A stretch of DNA of 64,000 nucleotides, from assembly GCA_900759715.1 (NCBI GenBank), contig CAAEXF010000132.1, forward strand, positions 62,001-126,000, given 5' to 3'. The stretch comes from Clostridium_AM sp900759715 (GTDB lineage Bacteria > Bacillota > Clostridia > Clostridiales > Clostridiaceae). The position numbers and the translations under genes are program-made. Below are positions 53,457-61,832 of this stretch, in pieces. Each line of letters begins with the position of its first letter. Positions within the stretch are counted from its first letter, which is position 1. The notes beneath the pieces are model-generated. The model ran no database searches. It was not told where the DNA came from and saw only the letters and a list, made by a program, of their open reading frames with translations.

Positions 53457-54308
53457 CTATAATGTATAGTACATTTCATATTGTGCTATTTTGTCCTGTG
53501 TAAAACCAATATGATTTGCAAATCCTTGAATAGATGAATTATTTGTGAATCCTAACGTAACCTTAGATAAATTTAAAGTTTTAGCTCCTTCCAATATCAG
53601 CTCTTTTGCAATACCTTTATTTCTAAAAGAATTATTCACCCATATAAAATTTATTCTACTGTTCTTATTCATACTTATAACTCCAGCTAATCTATTTTCC
53701 GTACATGCAGCTAAAGTCAATTGCTCCTCAGACTTTTCTAAGTAATCTATATCATTTTGCCAGTTAATATGCACATCCAATATTTTTTCTCGTATAATTT
53801 TTAATCCGGCAGCATCCATCGGTTTTATATTTAAATTTAATTCACTGCTCTTCTGCATTTTATTTATATCCTTTAATGTGTAGAAACTTAAGTCATATAT
53901 TTTTTCATAATTTAGTCTTTTATAAAAGTTTATAGCTCTATCATTTCCTACAATAACCTCTAAAAACAACTGCTTACAGCCTTGCTTAATTGCTTCTTCT
54001 TTATGGAGCTCCATTAATTTTTGACTTATGCCTAAACCTCTATACTCCTTTTGAATTGCTAATCCACCGCATCTCATAGTCTTTATACCCTCATAAATTT
54101 TAACTCCCCCAAGGACTACACCAACAGGTTTACCTTCCTCTAATGCAATAAAGGATAAATCTAAGCTATTTCCCTCTGGACCGAAAAATCTTTTTATGAA
54201 AAACTCCTGCGGCATCTGTATTTTAATTATATAATCTTCAAATCCATTGTTAAAAGCCTTAAAAACTAAATCAATATCTACTTCTGAACATTTTTTATAA
54301 ACTATCAT
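53457..54308 (-). CDS. GNAT acetyltransferase with two GNAT-like halves
   Basis: A ~283-aa protein. The N-terminal half has a full GNAT loop (LAIQKEYRGLGISQKLMELHKEEA, then NFYKRLNYEKIYDL). The C-terminal half looks like a second, weaker GNAT domain (FIWVNNSFRNKGIAKELILEGAK, HIGFTQDKIAQYEMYYTL). Start at ATG 54308, 8 nt after GGGGG, overlapping the TetR gene by 14 bp. Likely controlled by that TetR; possibly modifies a drug or metabolite. Confidence 0.85.
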   Translation of the reverse strand: MIVYKKCSEVDIDLVFKAFNNGFEDYIIKIQMPQEFFIKRFFGPEGNSLDLSFIALEEGKPVGVVLGGVKIYEGIKTMRCGGLAIQKEYRGLGISQKLMELHKEEAIKQGCKQLFLEVIVGNDRAINFYKRLNYEKIYDLSFYTLKDINKMQKSSELNLNIKPMDAAGLKIIREKILDVHINWQNDIDYLEKSEEQLTLAACTENRLAGVISMNKNSRINFIWVNNSFRNKGIAKELILEGAKTLNLSKVTLGFTNNSSIQGFANHIGFTQDKIAQYEMYYTL

Positions 54309-54921
54309 ATTCATTTCCCCCAATAAGTTTTCTTAATATCATATCAATATGGTTTTCTATTATAGCTTCTGTAAGAGGAACCCCCATAACACTATTGAAA
54401 AACCCAATTCCATCTGTTGATGATAATATAATGTAAATCATTGAATCTATATCCAATTTATAATTAAATTCTCCGTCATCGACTCCCTGTTTCAATATGC
54501 TTTCTAAATCATTATGAAATAATGCATATCTTTTTTTTGCTGCAACTAAGGTCTCTGGATTTCTTGAAACTACTGACCAAAATTCAAAGGTAAATCTGGC
54601 GTTCAACAATGTATCTTCTTCAAATAATCCACCTAAAACCCGCTGAATATATTTCTTTAATTTCTCAGTACTTGTATCAGATTTTTCAAAGCTCTCTATC
54701 AAGCTATGTCTTTTATTAAACCTGTCTTCAGCAATTGCTAAAAATATCTCTTCCTTACTCTTAAAATAATTATATATCCCCCCTTTACTCATTCCTGTGG
54801 CTTTTACGATATCCTCCATTGAGGTTTCCACAAAGCCTTTTTGCGAAAACAATTTCATGGCATTATCAATTATATAGCTTTTTTTCTGTATTTTAGATTC
54901 TTCACTAATTTTAGGAGACAT
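54295..54921 (-). CDS. TetR/AcrR-family transcriptional repressor
   Basis: A 208-aa TetR regulator. N-terminal HTH KLFSQKGFVETSMEDIVKATGMSKGGIYNYFKSKEEIF is canonical. GGAGG precedes the ATG and an inverted repeat operator lies 13 bp upstream, so it probably represses itself and the overlapping acetyltransferase gene. Ligand unknown. Confidence 0.93.
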   Translation of the reverse strand: MSPKISEESKIQKKSYIIDNAMKLFSQKGFVETSMEDIVKATGMSKGGIYNYFKSKEEIFLAIAEDRFNKRHSLIESFEKSDTSTEKLKKYIQRVLGGLFEEDTLLNARFTFEFWSVVSRNPETLVAAKKRYALFHNDLESILKQGVDDGEFNYKLDIDSMIYIILSSTDGIGFFNSVMGVPLTEAIIENHIDMILRKLIGGNEYDSL

Positions 54922-54933
54922 AACAAACCTCCA

Positions 54934-54951
54934 AAACCGACCAGACGGTTT
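54934..54951. promoter_or_regulatory. TetR operator
   Basis: AAACCGACCAGACGGTTT is an imperfect palindrome of the ACCGnCnGGTCGGT type common for TetR/AcrR repressors. It lies just upstream of the tetR-like start. Confidence 0.75.
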
Positions 54952-55084
54952 TTTATTTTATAATATCATTTTATATTTAAAATATCAATATCAATATCTA
55001 TTCTAAAATTATTAATGGTGCAGAAGAGGTACTCCTATGAATGCCGCTAATAAGTCAAGCACTCATATTGTTTACCTATAATAA

Positions 55085-55123
55085 AAAAAACAATTTACAA
55101 TACTTAATTGCAAATTGTTTTTT
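55085..55123 (-). terminator. Terminator downstream of msrB
   Basis: AAAAAACAATTT pairs with AAATTGTTTTTT, 5 bp past the msrB stop. Confidence 0.8.
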
Positions 55124-55127
55124 AAAA

Positions 55128-55586
55128 TTATTTACTTTTAAATAATTTTACGTACTCTCCATATCCCTTTTCCTCAAGTTCATTAAAAGGAATAAATCTT
55201 AATGCAGCACTATTTATACAATATCTAAGCCCACCTTTATCCTGTGGACCGTCATTAAATACATGACCTAAATGAGAATCAGCATTTTTACTTCTAACTT
55301 CTATGCGGTGCATATTATGGCTAAAATCCGCCTTTTCCTTTATATTTTGTTTTTCCAATGTTTTAACAAAACTAGGCCATCCACAACCTGAATCAAATTT
55401 GTCTAATGAGCTAAAAAGAGGTTCACCGGATACTATATCTACATATACCCCTGCTTCTTTATGATTCCAAAATTCATTTTCAAAAGGTCTTTCAGTGGCA
55501 TTTCCCTGAGTTACTTTATATTGAATAGGGTTCAATCTTTTTAATAGTTCTTCCTTGTTAGGTTTTGAAACTTCATCTTTCTCCAT
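55128..55586 (-). CDS. msrB: Peptide methionine-(R)-sulfoxide reductase
   Basis: A 152-aa MsrB, which reduces the R epimer of methionine sulfoxide. The catalytic Cys is in RYCINSAALRF. FDSGCGWPSF supplies the likely resolving Cys, and SHLGHVFNDGP is intact. The CxxC pairs that bind zinc in many MsrB are absent, as in some Firmicutes. Unlike msrA in this window it uses Cys, not Sec. Monocistronic. Confidence 0.96.
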   Translation of the reverse strand: MEKDEVSKPNKEELLKRLNPIQYKVTQGNATERPFENEFWNHKEAGVYVDIVSGEPLFSSLDKFDSGCGWPSFVKTLEKQNIKEKADFSHNMHRIEVRSKNADSHLGHVFNDGPQDKGGLRYCINSAALRFIPFNELEEKGYGEYVKLFKSK

Positions 55587-55646
55587 CTATTATCACTCCT
55601 TTAGTATTAGCTTATCTAAAGTTGATAATATAATTCAAGCTATACT

Positions 55647-56330
55647 TTAAAATGTTTTAGCTAAATAATTAAAAATAGCCTTCACCTCTGCATTAATCTC
55701 AATTACTCCTTCCATTATAGGTGTAGCTTCAGTTGATGCTGCTAATACAGCTTGGCGGTATACAGGTCTAGGTTCCCGCCTTTCTTCTATTATTCTAATC
55801 GGAGTATTGTTAACAATAACATTTAATGTGTCTCCAAGTACTCTTGCTTTTTCTAAAGCATTTCTTACAGCAATTTTTAATGCTTGGTTATAGTATTTTT
55901 CTGGATTCTCAATAGTGAAAGTAATATTATTTACAACATTAGCTCCACTGGCTACAGCTGCATCAATGATTTCACCAATTCTGCTTAAGTCTCTTAGTGT
56001 AACTCTAAATGTATTCGTAATTTTATATGTTCTAAATACCTGCTTTCCTTCAATGTAATCATATTCTGGTGTTATAGTATAATTTTCAGTCTGTATATCC
56101 CTTTCTTTAATACCCATTCTTTTAAGTGTATCTAATATTTTGTTGGCTTTTTCGATGCTTTGTGCTTGAGCTACACTCAAATCTTTATTTTCTACTACGA
56201 CTCCTATGCTAGCTGTTGCTATATCAGGCTTAACCTTTATATTACCCTTTCCATATACAGTCATAAGATTATTTTTAATATTTGTATTTGGATATCTCAA
56301 ATACGGATAGTTATAGAAATATCTTTGCAT
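55647..56330 (-). CDS. SIMPL-domain (DUF541) protein
   Basis: A 227-aa protein of the SIMPL family (GKGNIKVKPDIATASIGVVVENKDLSVAQAQ, then TYKITNTFRVTLRDLSRIGEIIDAAVASGAN). It lacks a signal peptide; the first 22 residues are Tyr/Asn/Pro-rich (QRYFYNYPYLRYPNTN). Start ATG 56330 follows AGGAGG by 9 nt. Function of this family in Firmicutes is poorly known; spore-related and periplasmic roles have been reported for relatives. Confidence 0.85.
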   Translation of the reverse strand: MQRYFYNYPYLRYPNTNIKNNLMTVYGKGNIKVKPDIATASIGVVVENKDLSVAQAQSIEKANKILDTLKRMGIKERDIQTENYTITPEYDYIEGKQVFRTYKITNTFRVTLRDLSRIGEIIDAAVASGANVVNNITFTIENPEKYYNQALKIAVRNALEKARVLGDTLNVIVNNTPIRIIEERREPRPVYRQAVLAASTEATPIMEGVIEINAEVKAIFNYLAKTF

Positions 56331-56390
56331 AATAAATTCCTCCTAAATATACGTTTTATAACTATATATATTAAAGAAGTAATTTTTTAA

Positions 56391-56580
56391 TTCACATAAC
56401 TTAATATTCCAGAAGCATTGGACGTTGTATAAACAGGATTCTTAGCTTCAGGTGTAGTTTTAAACTCCATCTGAAGCTTATTAACAGGCTTCTTAGTGTC
56501 TTTAGCACTTAGAAGGCGTTATCCTTTAGGGGAAGCCGTTATCCAGTGGCGGTAGACATCGGATAAATTATGTTATAATA
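56391..56580. other. Intergenic region with inverted repeats and 16-mer copy 3
   Basis: Holds TATAAACAGGATTCTT (56428-56443), then AGCTTCAG with CTGAAGCT, CTTCTTAGTG with CACTTAGAAG, and two GTTATCC words. TATAAT at 56574-56579 (with a TAGACA 15 bp upstream) may be the promoter of the next gene, which would leave the repeats outside its mRNA. Confidence 0.45.
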
Positions 56581-56628
56581 AATGTACACTTGTCACAGGT
56601 ATTAATAAAAGAATTAAGGTGATGTATT

Positions 56629-56976
56629 ATGAATATCGAAAAGCTAATTGAACAATTGGGGAAAACACTTGGAAAAATTATTTTTAATAAAAAAGAAAAG
56701 TATAGTGAGAAGGTTAATGTTTACCAAATGAGTTCAGTGGATACATTTAAAATAATTTTTAACAAGTTATTTCATGATGGAAATTATAATAAAGCAGAAG
56801 ATTTAATTTTTGATGAATTAGAAAAAAATAATTCCCCTGAAGTATATGAAGTCGCAATTGAATTTTATAACTCACTGCTTAAAAAGAGTGATGAAGAATT
56901 GAATAAAAGCAATTTTCCAAGAAAAGAAATTTATCGAGGATTAGATGATATACAAAAGTTTAAAATTGATTTATAG
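56629..56976 (+). CDS. Unknown 115-aa protein
   Basis: I do not recognise it. A lysine- and glutamate-rich, probably all-helical soluble protein (KAEDLIFDELEKNNSPEVYEVAIEFYNSLLKKSDEELNK) with a repeat-like helix-turn-helix feel. AAGGTG precedes the ATG. The next small gene follows after 72 bp on the same strand. Confidence 0.7.
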   Translation: MNIEKLIEQLGKTLGKIIFNKKEKYSEKVNVYQMSSVDTFKIIFNKLFHDGNYNKAEDLIFDELEKNNSPEVYEVAIEFYNSLLKKSDEELNKSNFPRKEIYRGLDDIQKFKIDL

Positions 56977-57048
56977 GTTAATTTTTCACTTATACTCACT
57001 ATATGAATATAATGAATAATAACTATTTTTATAAGAGGTAATACTGTA

Positions 57049-57498
57049 ATGCTTAATTTAAAATCATTAAAGACAGTGCATACTTATTTAAATTATAAAG
57101 AAAATCAACCTGATGATACTGTAAATATATTACAAGGTGTTGTTGCCTTATTTAAAGAGTCAATTAATGAATTTGGCGCTACCTCCCCTGAGGATGCTGT
57201 AGACATATGGGCTAAAGGTGTAAAGACGAGAAATGGAGCCTTACAATATGCTGTACTTAGTAAAAGTCTAAAAGCTAGAATGGAGAAATCTCTTAATAAT
57301 ACAAGCTGGATAACTGGTGCTTCCAGTCCATGGATAGAAAGTTATAAGGTAACTGAGTATAAGAAAATTAACTACATCACATATAAAGCAATAATAAACT
57401 TCCACTTAATGACTGATAAGCTTGATGCTGGATATGTAAATGCTGAACTAACTATCGAAAAGTCTGGCAAACATTGGGTCATATCCAAAATTAAATAG
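57049..57498 (+). CDS. Unknown 149-aa protein, NTF2-like pattern
   Basis: Family not recognised with certainty. The part from ~35 on (SPEDAVDIWAKGVKTRNGALQYAVLSKSLKARM, later YVNAELTIEKSGKHWVISKIK) has the helix-then-sheet pattern of NTF2-like domains found in clostridial cell-envelope proteins. It has no signal peptide. GAGG lies before the ATG. A short MITE follows. Confidence 0.65.
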   Translation: MLNLKSLKTVHTYLNYKENQPDDTVNILQGVVALFKESINEFGATSPEDAVDIWAKGVKTRNGALQYAVLSKSLKARMEKSLNNTSWITGASSPWIESYKVTEYKKINYITYKAIINFHLMTDKLDAGYVNAELTIEKSGKHWVISKIK

Positions 57499-57522
57499 CA
57501 TTTAATTTCTTATAGGGACACT

Positions 57523-57627
57523 AGGCCGAAAATTGACTTACACAAAGTGATATGTTTCCAAAGCTAAAAGTTTTTAACGGACTGAAGCTTGGAAACATAG
57601 CCCGGAGTGCAAGTCAATTTTCGGCCT
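57523..57627. mobile_element. MITE, short form
   Basis: A 105-bp near-palindrome with ends AGGCCGAAAATTGACTT and AAGTCAATTTTCGGCCT. It shares GATATGTTTCCAAAGCT and a 28-bp right block with the long element at 42396-42688, as if the middle had been deleted. Confidence 0.7.
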
Positions 57628-57789
57628 TTTATACCTATAAATAGATTTGATACTTGACTTAAACACCTGTTTTACATTTTAATGTCTAATATGTAAATTT
57701 AAGACCATTGGTAAATTCCCATTATGGATTTTTTATCCCTTAATCCCATTAATCCTATATAGAATTACTCCTCAAATACTGTTACAATA

Positions 57790-57912
57790 ACACTTGCAAG
57801 TAAGCCGAATCTCCATTTGGAGTACGGGGGATTTTATTTTAGGGGTGAATCTTTTAGATTTGAAAGTAGGGGACCTCAACCCGAACCCGTCAGCTAACCT
57901 CGGAGGCAAAAG
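57790..57912 (+). promoter_or_regulatory. c-di-AMP (ydaO/yuaA) riboswitch
   Basis: Conserved ydaO blocks in order: AAGCCGAATCT, ACGGGGGATT, TAGGGGTGAATC, TAGGGGACCTCAACCCGAACCCGTCAGCTAACCTCG (read in pieces), GGAGGC. Its 3' end lies only a few bases before the SD of the cell wall hydrolase. In other Firmicutes this class controls cell wall hydrolases and ion transport. Confidence 0.93.
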
Positions 57913-57924
57913 AGGAGGAAGAAT

Positions 57925-58710
57925 ATGTTTAAATCAAAAAATTTAAAAGCTTTATTGCTAACTTTATCATTATCACTTTTATCTGCCAAATCTGTACATG
58001 CTGCTAGTTATACGGTTACTTATGGTGACTCACTATATCAAATAGGTAAACTTTTTAATACCTCTGCTAACATAATAATGCAGAATAATGGACTTTCAAG
58101 CAGCAATATTTATCCAGGGCAGGTATTAAACGTTTCAGCAAAAACTTATACTGTACAAGCTGGTGACAGTCTTTATTTAATAGCACAAAAATATGGGGTT
58201 TCATTGTCTTCTTTAAGACAAGCTAACGACAAATGGGACAACCTAATTTACCCTGGACAATCATTAAATATACCAGGAACTGCATCAAGTGCCGTAACTC
58301 AACCATCAAAGCCTGCAGCATCTACACCTGTAGTTTCATATACTGCTAGTGACGTAGATCTTTTGGCAAGATTAATTACTGCTGAAGCTCAAGGTGCGCC
58401 ATATACTGCAAAAGTAGCTGTTGGTGCTGTTGTAATAAACAGAGTTCAAGACTCTCGTTTCCCTAAGAGCATAAACGATGTAATATATCAAAAGGATGGC
58501 GGTTATTATCAGTTCTCACCTGTATTAAATGGATGGATCAATAAACCTGCTAATCAAGATTCAATAAAAGCAGCTTATGAGGCTTTAAATGGTGCAGACC
58601 CAACAAATGGAGCTTTATACTATTTTGATGATAGTACAACAAATTCATGGCTTTGGTCAAAGACTGTAGCATTAAGAGTAGACAATATGGTGTTCTCTTA
58701 CTATAATTAA
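57925..58710 (+). CDS. LysM cell wall hydrolase of the SleB type
   Basis: A 261-aa exported hydrolase. Signal peptide (1-~26, ending SVHA), two LysM domains (~27-71 YTVTYGDSLYQIGKLF; ~74-119 YTVQAGDSLYLIAQKYG), a short linker, and a Hydrolase_2/SleB catalytic domain (~143-261) with the likely catalytic Glu in LITAEAQG and VAVGAVVINRV. SleB proteins cleave spore cortex; CwlJ/SleB-type LysM proteins also act in the mother cell or wall. AGGAGG precedes the ATG; the c-di-AMP aptamer lies directly upstream. Confidence 0.93.
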   Translation: MFKSKNLKALLLTLSLSLLSAKSVHAASYTVTYGDSLYQIGKLFNTSANIIMQNNGLSSSNIYPGQVLNVSAKTYTVQAGDSLYLIAQKYGVSLSSLRQANDKWDNLIYPGQSLNIPGTASSAVTQPSKPAASTPVVSYTASDVDLLARLITAEAQGAPYTAKVAVGAVVINRVQDSRFPKSINDVIYQKDGGYYQFSPVLNGWINKPANQDSIKAAYEALNGADPTNGALYYFDDSTTNSWLWSKTVALRVDNMVFSYYN

Positions 58711-58742
58711 GCATAATACAAATTAGTATATATTGTAAAATA

Positions 58743-58773
58743 AAAAGGTTACTGTGCATGCAGTAACCTTTTT
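58743..58773 (+). terminator. Terminator after the cell wall hydrolase
   Basis: AAAAAGGTTACTG pairs with CAGTAACCTTTTT, followed by ATTTT. Confidence 0.9.
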
Positions 58774-58932
58774 ATTTTGCTTGTATTTAGCCTCTTGATT
58801 AATTATACTTCTTAGTCTTTATTCTATATAGATAAATGCTCTTAAAAGTTGACTTATTCTTGGCTAAATACATTGATATACAAGGCTTCTAATTAAGGAA
58901 TAAATCAACTTTATGGTTAAGAAATCTATAAA

Positions 58933-59094
58933 TTATTCTATAACCTTAGTAATATGGAACATATCATCTAACACTTGCCAATTCGGTTGGAAAGGTTGAG
59001 CTAACACCCAGTATCTTACTCCTCTTAACCCATACTCATTAACTAGCTTATATTTAGCCTCAATACTTCTGGCATCTTCAAACCATACAATTAG
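58933..59094 (-). pseudogene. C-terminal remnant of a GH18 (SleL/YaaH-type) spore hydrolase
   Basis: About 53 codons ending TAA at 58933: VWFEDARSIEAKYKLVNEYG, then LRGVRYWVLAQPF and NWQVLDDMFHITKVIE. This is the C-terminal end of glycoside hydrolase 18 proteins (pattern W-x-EDxxS-x-xxK-x-L...GL-x-G-x-x-W-x-LG). The rest of the gene, including the catalytic DxxDxDxE, is missing. The reading ends at a hairpin on its 5' side. It is a deletion relic next to another spore hydrolase. Confidence 0.75.
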
Positions 59095-59095
59095 A

Positions 59096-59120
59096 GAGCA
59101 GGGGCTAATATCCCCTGCTC
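59096..59120. terminator. GC-rich hairpin at the GH18 relic boundary
   Basis: GAGCAGGGG and CCCCTGCTC form a perfect 9-bp stem. It may be the terminator of a lost gene, now fused to the relic. Confidence 0.55.
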
Positions 59121-59424
59121 ATATATCATAATAAAAATATTACCGGTAAACTTTTATTTTCATCCCTCGTTTAATATTATACTATGCATAAATACTAAAG
59201 TTGCTACATTAAATCATATTTTGCAATATAAAATATGAAATCTTGCACAAATCTCTCGCTGCGAATTATAAAATTCATTAATACTTTAACAAAGAATTAT
59301 ATCATTTAATATTCTATTGTATTAACCGTTCAAAGTTTATTTACAATTTAGACGATTTGATATATTATATTATTATAAATCTTTATTTTCAGAATATATT
59401 TTAAATTGAAAAGAGGTCAACTAT
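59121..59424. other. AT-rich intergenic region before the PHP gene
   Basis: No gene or recognisable structure was seen. It presumably holds the promoter of the PHP protein. Confidence 0.45.
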
Positions 59425-60189
59425 ATGGATCTAAGCGAAATCTCTTTTATGGACTTGCATAATCACACCATTTGGTCTGACGGTATACACACGCCTGAAA
59501 AAATTATACAAAATGCAATTGTTAATTCTGTAACTACAATAGGTATTTCAGATCACTTCGAAACAGATAAATGTCAATCATTGCTAAAAAAAGATATTAA
59601 AAATTATATAATGAATATTAACGAATTGAAAGAAAAGTACAAAGATAGGATTCAAGTACTTGCAGGAATAGAGATATGTATGAACAAAGAATTGTGCGAC
59701 TTGGACAATCTACCTTACGAAGAGCTTAATAAATTAGATTATGTGCTTTTAGAGTATATAGATTACTTCAAACACAGTGTTAAACTTTGTGAAATCGGAA
59801 AATACACTTCAAAATTAACTTGTAAAATAGGACTTGCCCATACAAACTTACTAAACGCTTGTAAAATATATGGTTTAAGATATGTTATCAATACATTAAA
59901 AGAGCACAATTTATTTTGGGAATTAAACGTAAATGAAGGATATGACTACTTTGATGAAGTAGTAAACTCTATAGATTCTTGGAAAACGAGCAGATTACTA
60001 AAGAAACTTAAGAAAAATAACATATTGATGTCTGTAGGTTCTGATACTCACAGCCTTGACTATTATGATATAGAAAAACTAACAATAGGAAATATGATAG
60101 CAAAACATCAATCTATAAGAATGTTAAAATACGATTTCTCCGTAAATAGACTTATGCACGGTAAAACCTTAACTCATTATGGTGCTTAA
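59425..60189 (+). CDS. PHP-domain phosphoesterase (HisK-like)
   Basis: A 254-aa PHP protein. Metal-binding motifs: DLHNHTIWSDG (start), ISDHFE, GIEICM, LAHTNL and VGSDTHSLD. That is the pattern of histidinol-phosphatase-like and nucleotide-phosphate hydrolases. No his genes are near, so histidinol phosphatase is unproven. AGAGG precedes the ATG; own terminator. Confidence 0.85.
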   Translation: MDLSEISFMDLHNHTIWSDGIHTPEKIIQNAIVNSVTTIGISDHFETDKCQSLLKKDIKNYIMNINELKEKYKDRIQVLAGIEICMNKELCDLDNLPYEELNKLDYVLLEYIDYFKHSVKLCEIGKYTSKLTCKIGLAHTNLLNACKIYGLRYVINTLKEHNLFWELNVNEGYDYFDEVVNSIDSWKTSRLLKKLKKNNILMSVGSDTHSLDYYDIEKLTIGNMIAKHQSIRMLKYDFSVNRLMHGKTLTHYGA

Positions 60190-60233
60190 TAATTAAGATC
60201 CAAATTCACCTCTAGCTATATATTTATAATTTT

Positions 60234-60264
60234 AAGGCTTGGATATATTTAAAACCCAAGCCTA
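60234..60264 (+). terminator. Terminator after the PHP gene
   Basis: AAGGCTTGG pairs with CCAAGCCT, followed by ATTTTTATTTTTT. Confidence 0.8.
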
Positions 60265-60632
60265 TTTTTATTTTTTATATAAATGATACATCTTGAGTTA
60301 ATTTAAAATAATTTTTTTGTTGCATATATTATTTTTTCAGTTATACTATAATATGGAATTAAATTATCATCCATCATCTTCATATAGAGAAGATAATATC
60401 CATCGGATAAGATTATTTATAAAGTTAAGATTTTGACTTTTAAAATACCCTCTTTTTATGTTATTATAAATTATAATATTCTTATTTATCAAAACAATTC
60501 AATAATTGAATAATGGTTTTTGTATTTATTCAATTGTCAAGTTATTGAATAAACAACTTCTAATCTTGAATAATTTTTTCTAAAAATATTTACTTTGGAG
60601 AATATATACTAGATAAAAAGGGGGACTGATTT
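60265..60632. promoter_or_regulatory. Intergenic region with iterated TTATTCAA/TTGAATAA words
   Basis: The words ATTCAAT/ATTGAAT occur at about 60498-60512 (palindromic), 60527-60535, 60542-60552 and 60565-60573. Such spacing suggests an operator cluster for the following gene. A promoter-like TATAAT sits near 60347. No gene seen. Confidence 0.45.
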
Positions 60633-61193
60633 ATGACTATAGAATTACAACAAGCTGAGAAATTTTTAAATCAGTATGGTATGTCATTAGGACGTAATAA
60701 GAGGACAAGCAGCCACTTATTGAGGCAATTAACTAGACAAAATATTATAGCACGATCTATGCGTTGTGTATATAAAATAGATAACTTTATAATTAAAGCT
60801 TCATCTGATGCTACAAGCTTTCGTTTACCAATTGGAGCAGATCAATGTCTTAATGAGTTTGATTTATATACATCAGATGACGAGCGACTACAAGAGTTCA
60901 AAGAGATTTTGTGTCCTGTGTATGCAATATACGAAAGTAAATTTCTATATTTAACTGTTCATAAGCTTTTAAATGCACTGGATACAAGCAATGAATCTAC
61001 AGAAACAATATATACCTATATTGAAAAAGGATTCAAATTTGCAAATGAAGACAAATTTTTTCCTATTTTAGAAAAGTTTAAAAGTTCCTGGGTTACTAAT
61101 TCTCCTGAACTTCAAAATGAATATTGCAAAATTAATTCCTTTGGATATGATGAAAATAATAATTTATATGTTCTTGATTATGGAATGTTATAG
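60633..61193 (+). CDS. Kinase-fold-like protein lacking catalytic residues
   Basis: A 186-aa protein, not firmly recognised. It follows the layout of small protein-kinase-like domains: VYKIDNFIIKASS (beta3 Lys-like), CLNEFDLYTSDDE (helix C Glu-like), ILCPVYAIYESKFLYLTVHKL (hinge), and SFGYDENNNLYVLDYGML, which resembles the G-x-x-x-NxxxxDYG end of such domains. The usual D-x-H-x-x-N catalytic loop is replaced by EYCKINS. It may be a pseudokinase or binding domain. GGGG precedes the ATG; the stop is inside a terminator hairpin. Confidence 0.6.
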   Translation: MTIELQQAEKFLNQYGMSLGRNKRTSSHLLRQLTRQNIIARSMRCVYKIDNFIIKASSDATSFRLPIGADQCLNEFDLYTSDDERLQEFKEILCPVYAIYESKFLYLTVHKLLNALDTSNESTETIYTYIEKGFKFANEDKFFPILEKFKSSWVTNSPELQNEYCKINSFGYDENNNLYVLDYGML

Positions 61194-61222
61194 GATTTAT
61201 CCTATAACAAAATTTTTTTTGA
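61187..61222 (+). terminator. Terminator overlapping the kinase-like gene stop
   Basis: GTTATAGGAT pairs with ATCCTATAAC around a 2-nt loop, followed by TTTTTTTT; the TAG stop is inside the stem. Confidence 0.75.
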
Positions 61223-61316
61223 ATTCTTTATTTGTTTTTTGGAGCATAAGATGTTTATAGTACGTCTAATATGCTGGAAGGAGGAAAATATCTTGACATA
61301 AGATATTATTGCGTAT

Positions 61317-61832
61317 ATGGATAAAGAGATTGAGAGACTAATTGATGAATACGGGAATGACGTACTCAGAATTGCATATATATACTTAAAGGATAAATAC
61401 CTCGCAGAAGATGCATTTCAAGAAGTATTTGTGAAAGTATATAAGAACTTTAATAAGTTTCAAGGAAGCAGCAGCGTGAAGACTTGGATTTTAGCTATTA
61501 CTATGAATACTTGCAAAGATATATTAAGAAGTTCTTGGTTAAAAAGAATAGTATTTAGCCAAGATCAGAAACTTATTAATTGCAGTAATAATATTGTGGA
61601 CAATCCCGCTGAAGAGGTTATAAAACAACTTCAATATAATGAGTTATTAAGTGAAGTCATGAAGCTTCCTAAAAAGTATAAAGAAGTAATTATTCTTTTT
61701 TATTATGAAGAAGTTTCAACTTCTGAAATAAGTAAAATACTAAGTATACCTGAGGGAACAGTAAGAAGTCGGTTATTTAGAGCTAGAGAAATTTTAAAAT
61801 ATAATTTAGATGGGAAGATAAGCTATGAATAA
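61317..61832 (+). CDS. ECF-type RNA polymerase sigma factor
   Basis: A 171-aa ECF sigma factor. Region 2 (AYIYLKDKYLAEDAFQEVFVKVYKNFNKFQG, then SSVKTWILAITMNTCKD) and region 4 (LPKKYKEVIILFYYEEVSTSEISKILSIPEGTVRSRLFRARE) are complete. The listed ATG at 61317 has no SD. The good SD AAGGAGG (61278-61284) instead serves TTG at 61293, which is followed by ACA TAA in the same frame. It overlaps the anti-sigma gene by 8 bp. Confidence 0.9.
   Translation: MDKEIERLIDEYGNDVLRIAYIYLKDKYLAEDAFQEVFVKVYKNFNKFQGSSSVKTWILAITMNTCKDILRSSWLKRIVFSQDQKLINCSNNIVDNPAEEVIKQLQYNELLSEVMKLPKKYKEVIILFYYEEVSTSEISKILSIPEGTVRSRLFRAREILKYNLDGKISYE

Noticed and set aside
61293..61321. TTGACA before the sigma gene read as a -35 box
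   Set aside because: No good -10 lies 16-18 bp downstream, and the SD-TTG context explains the bases better.
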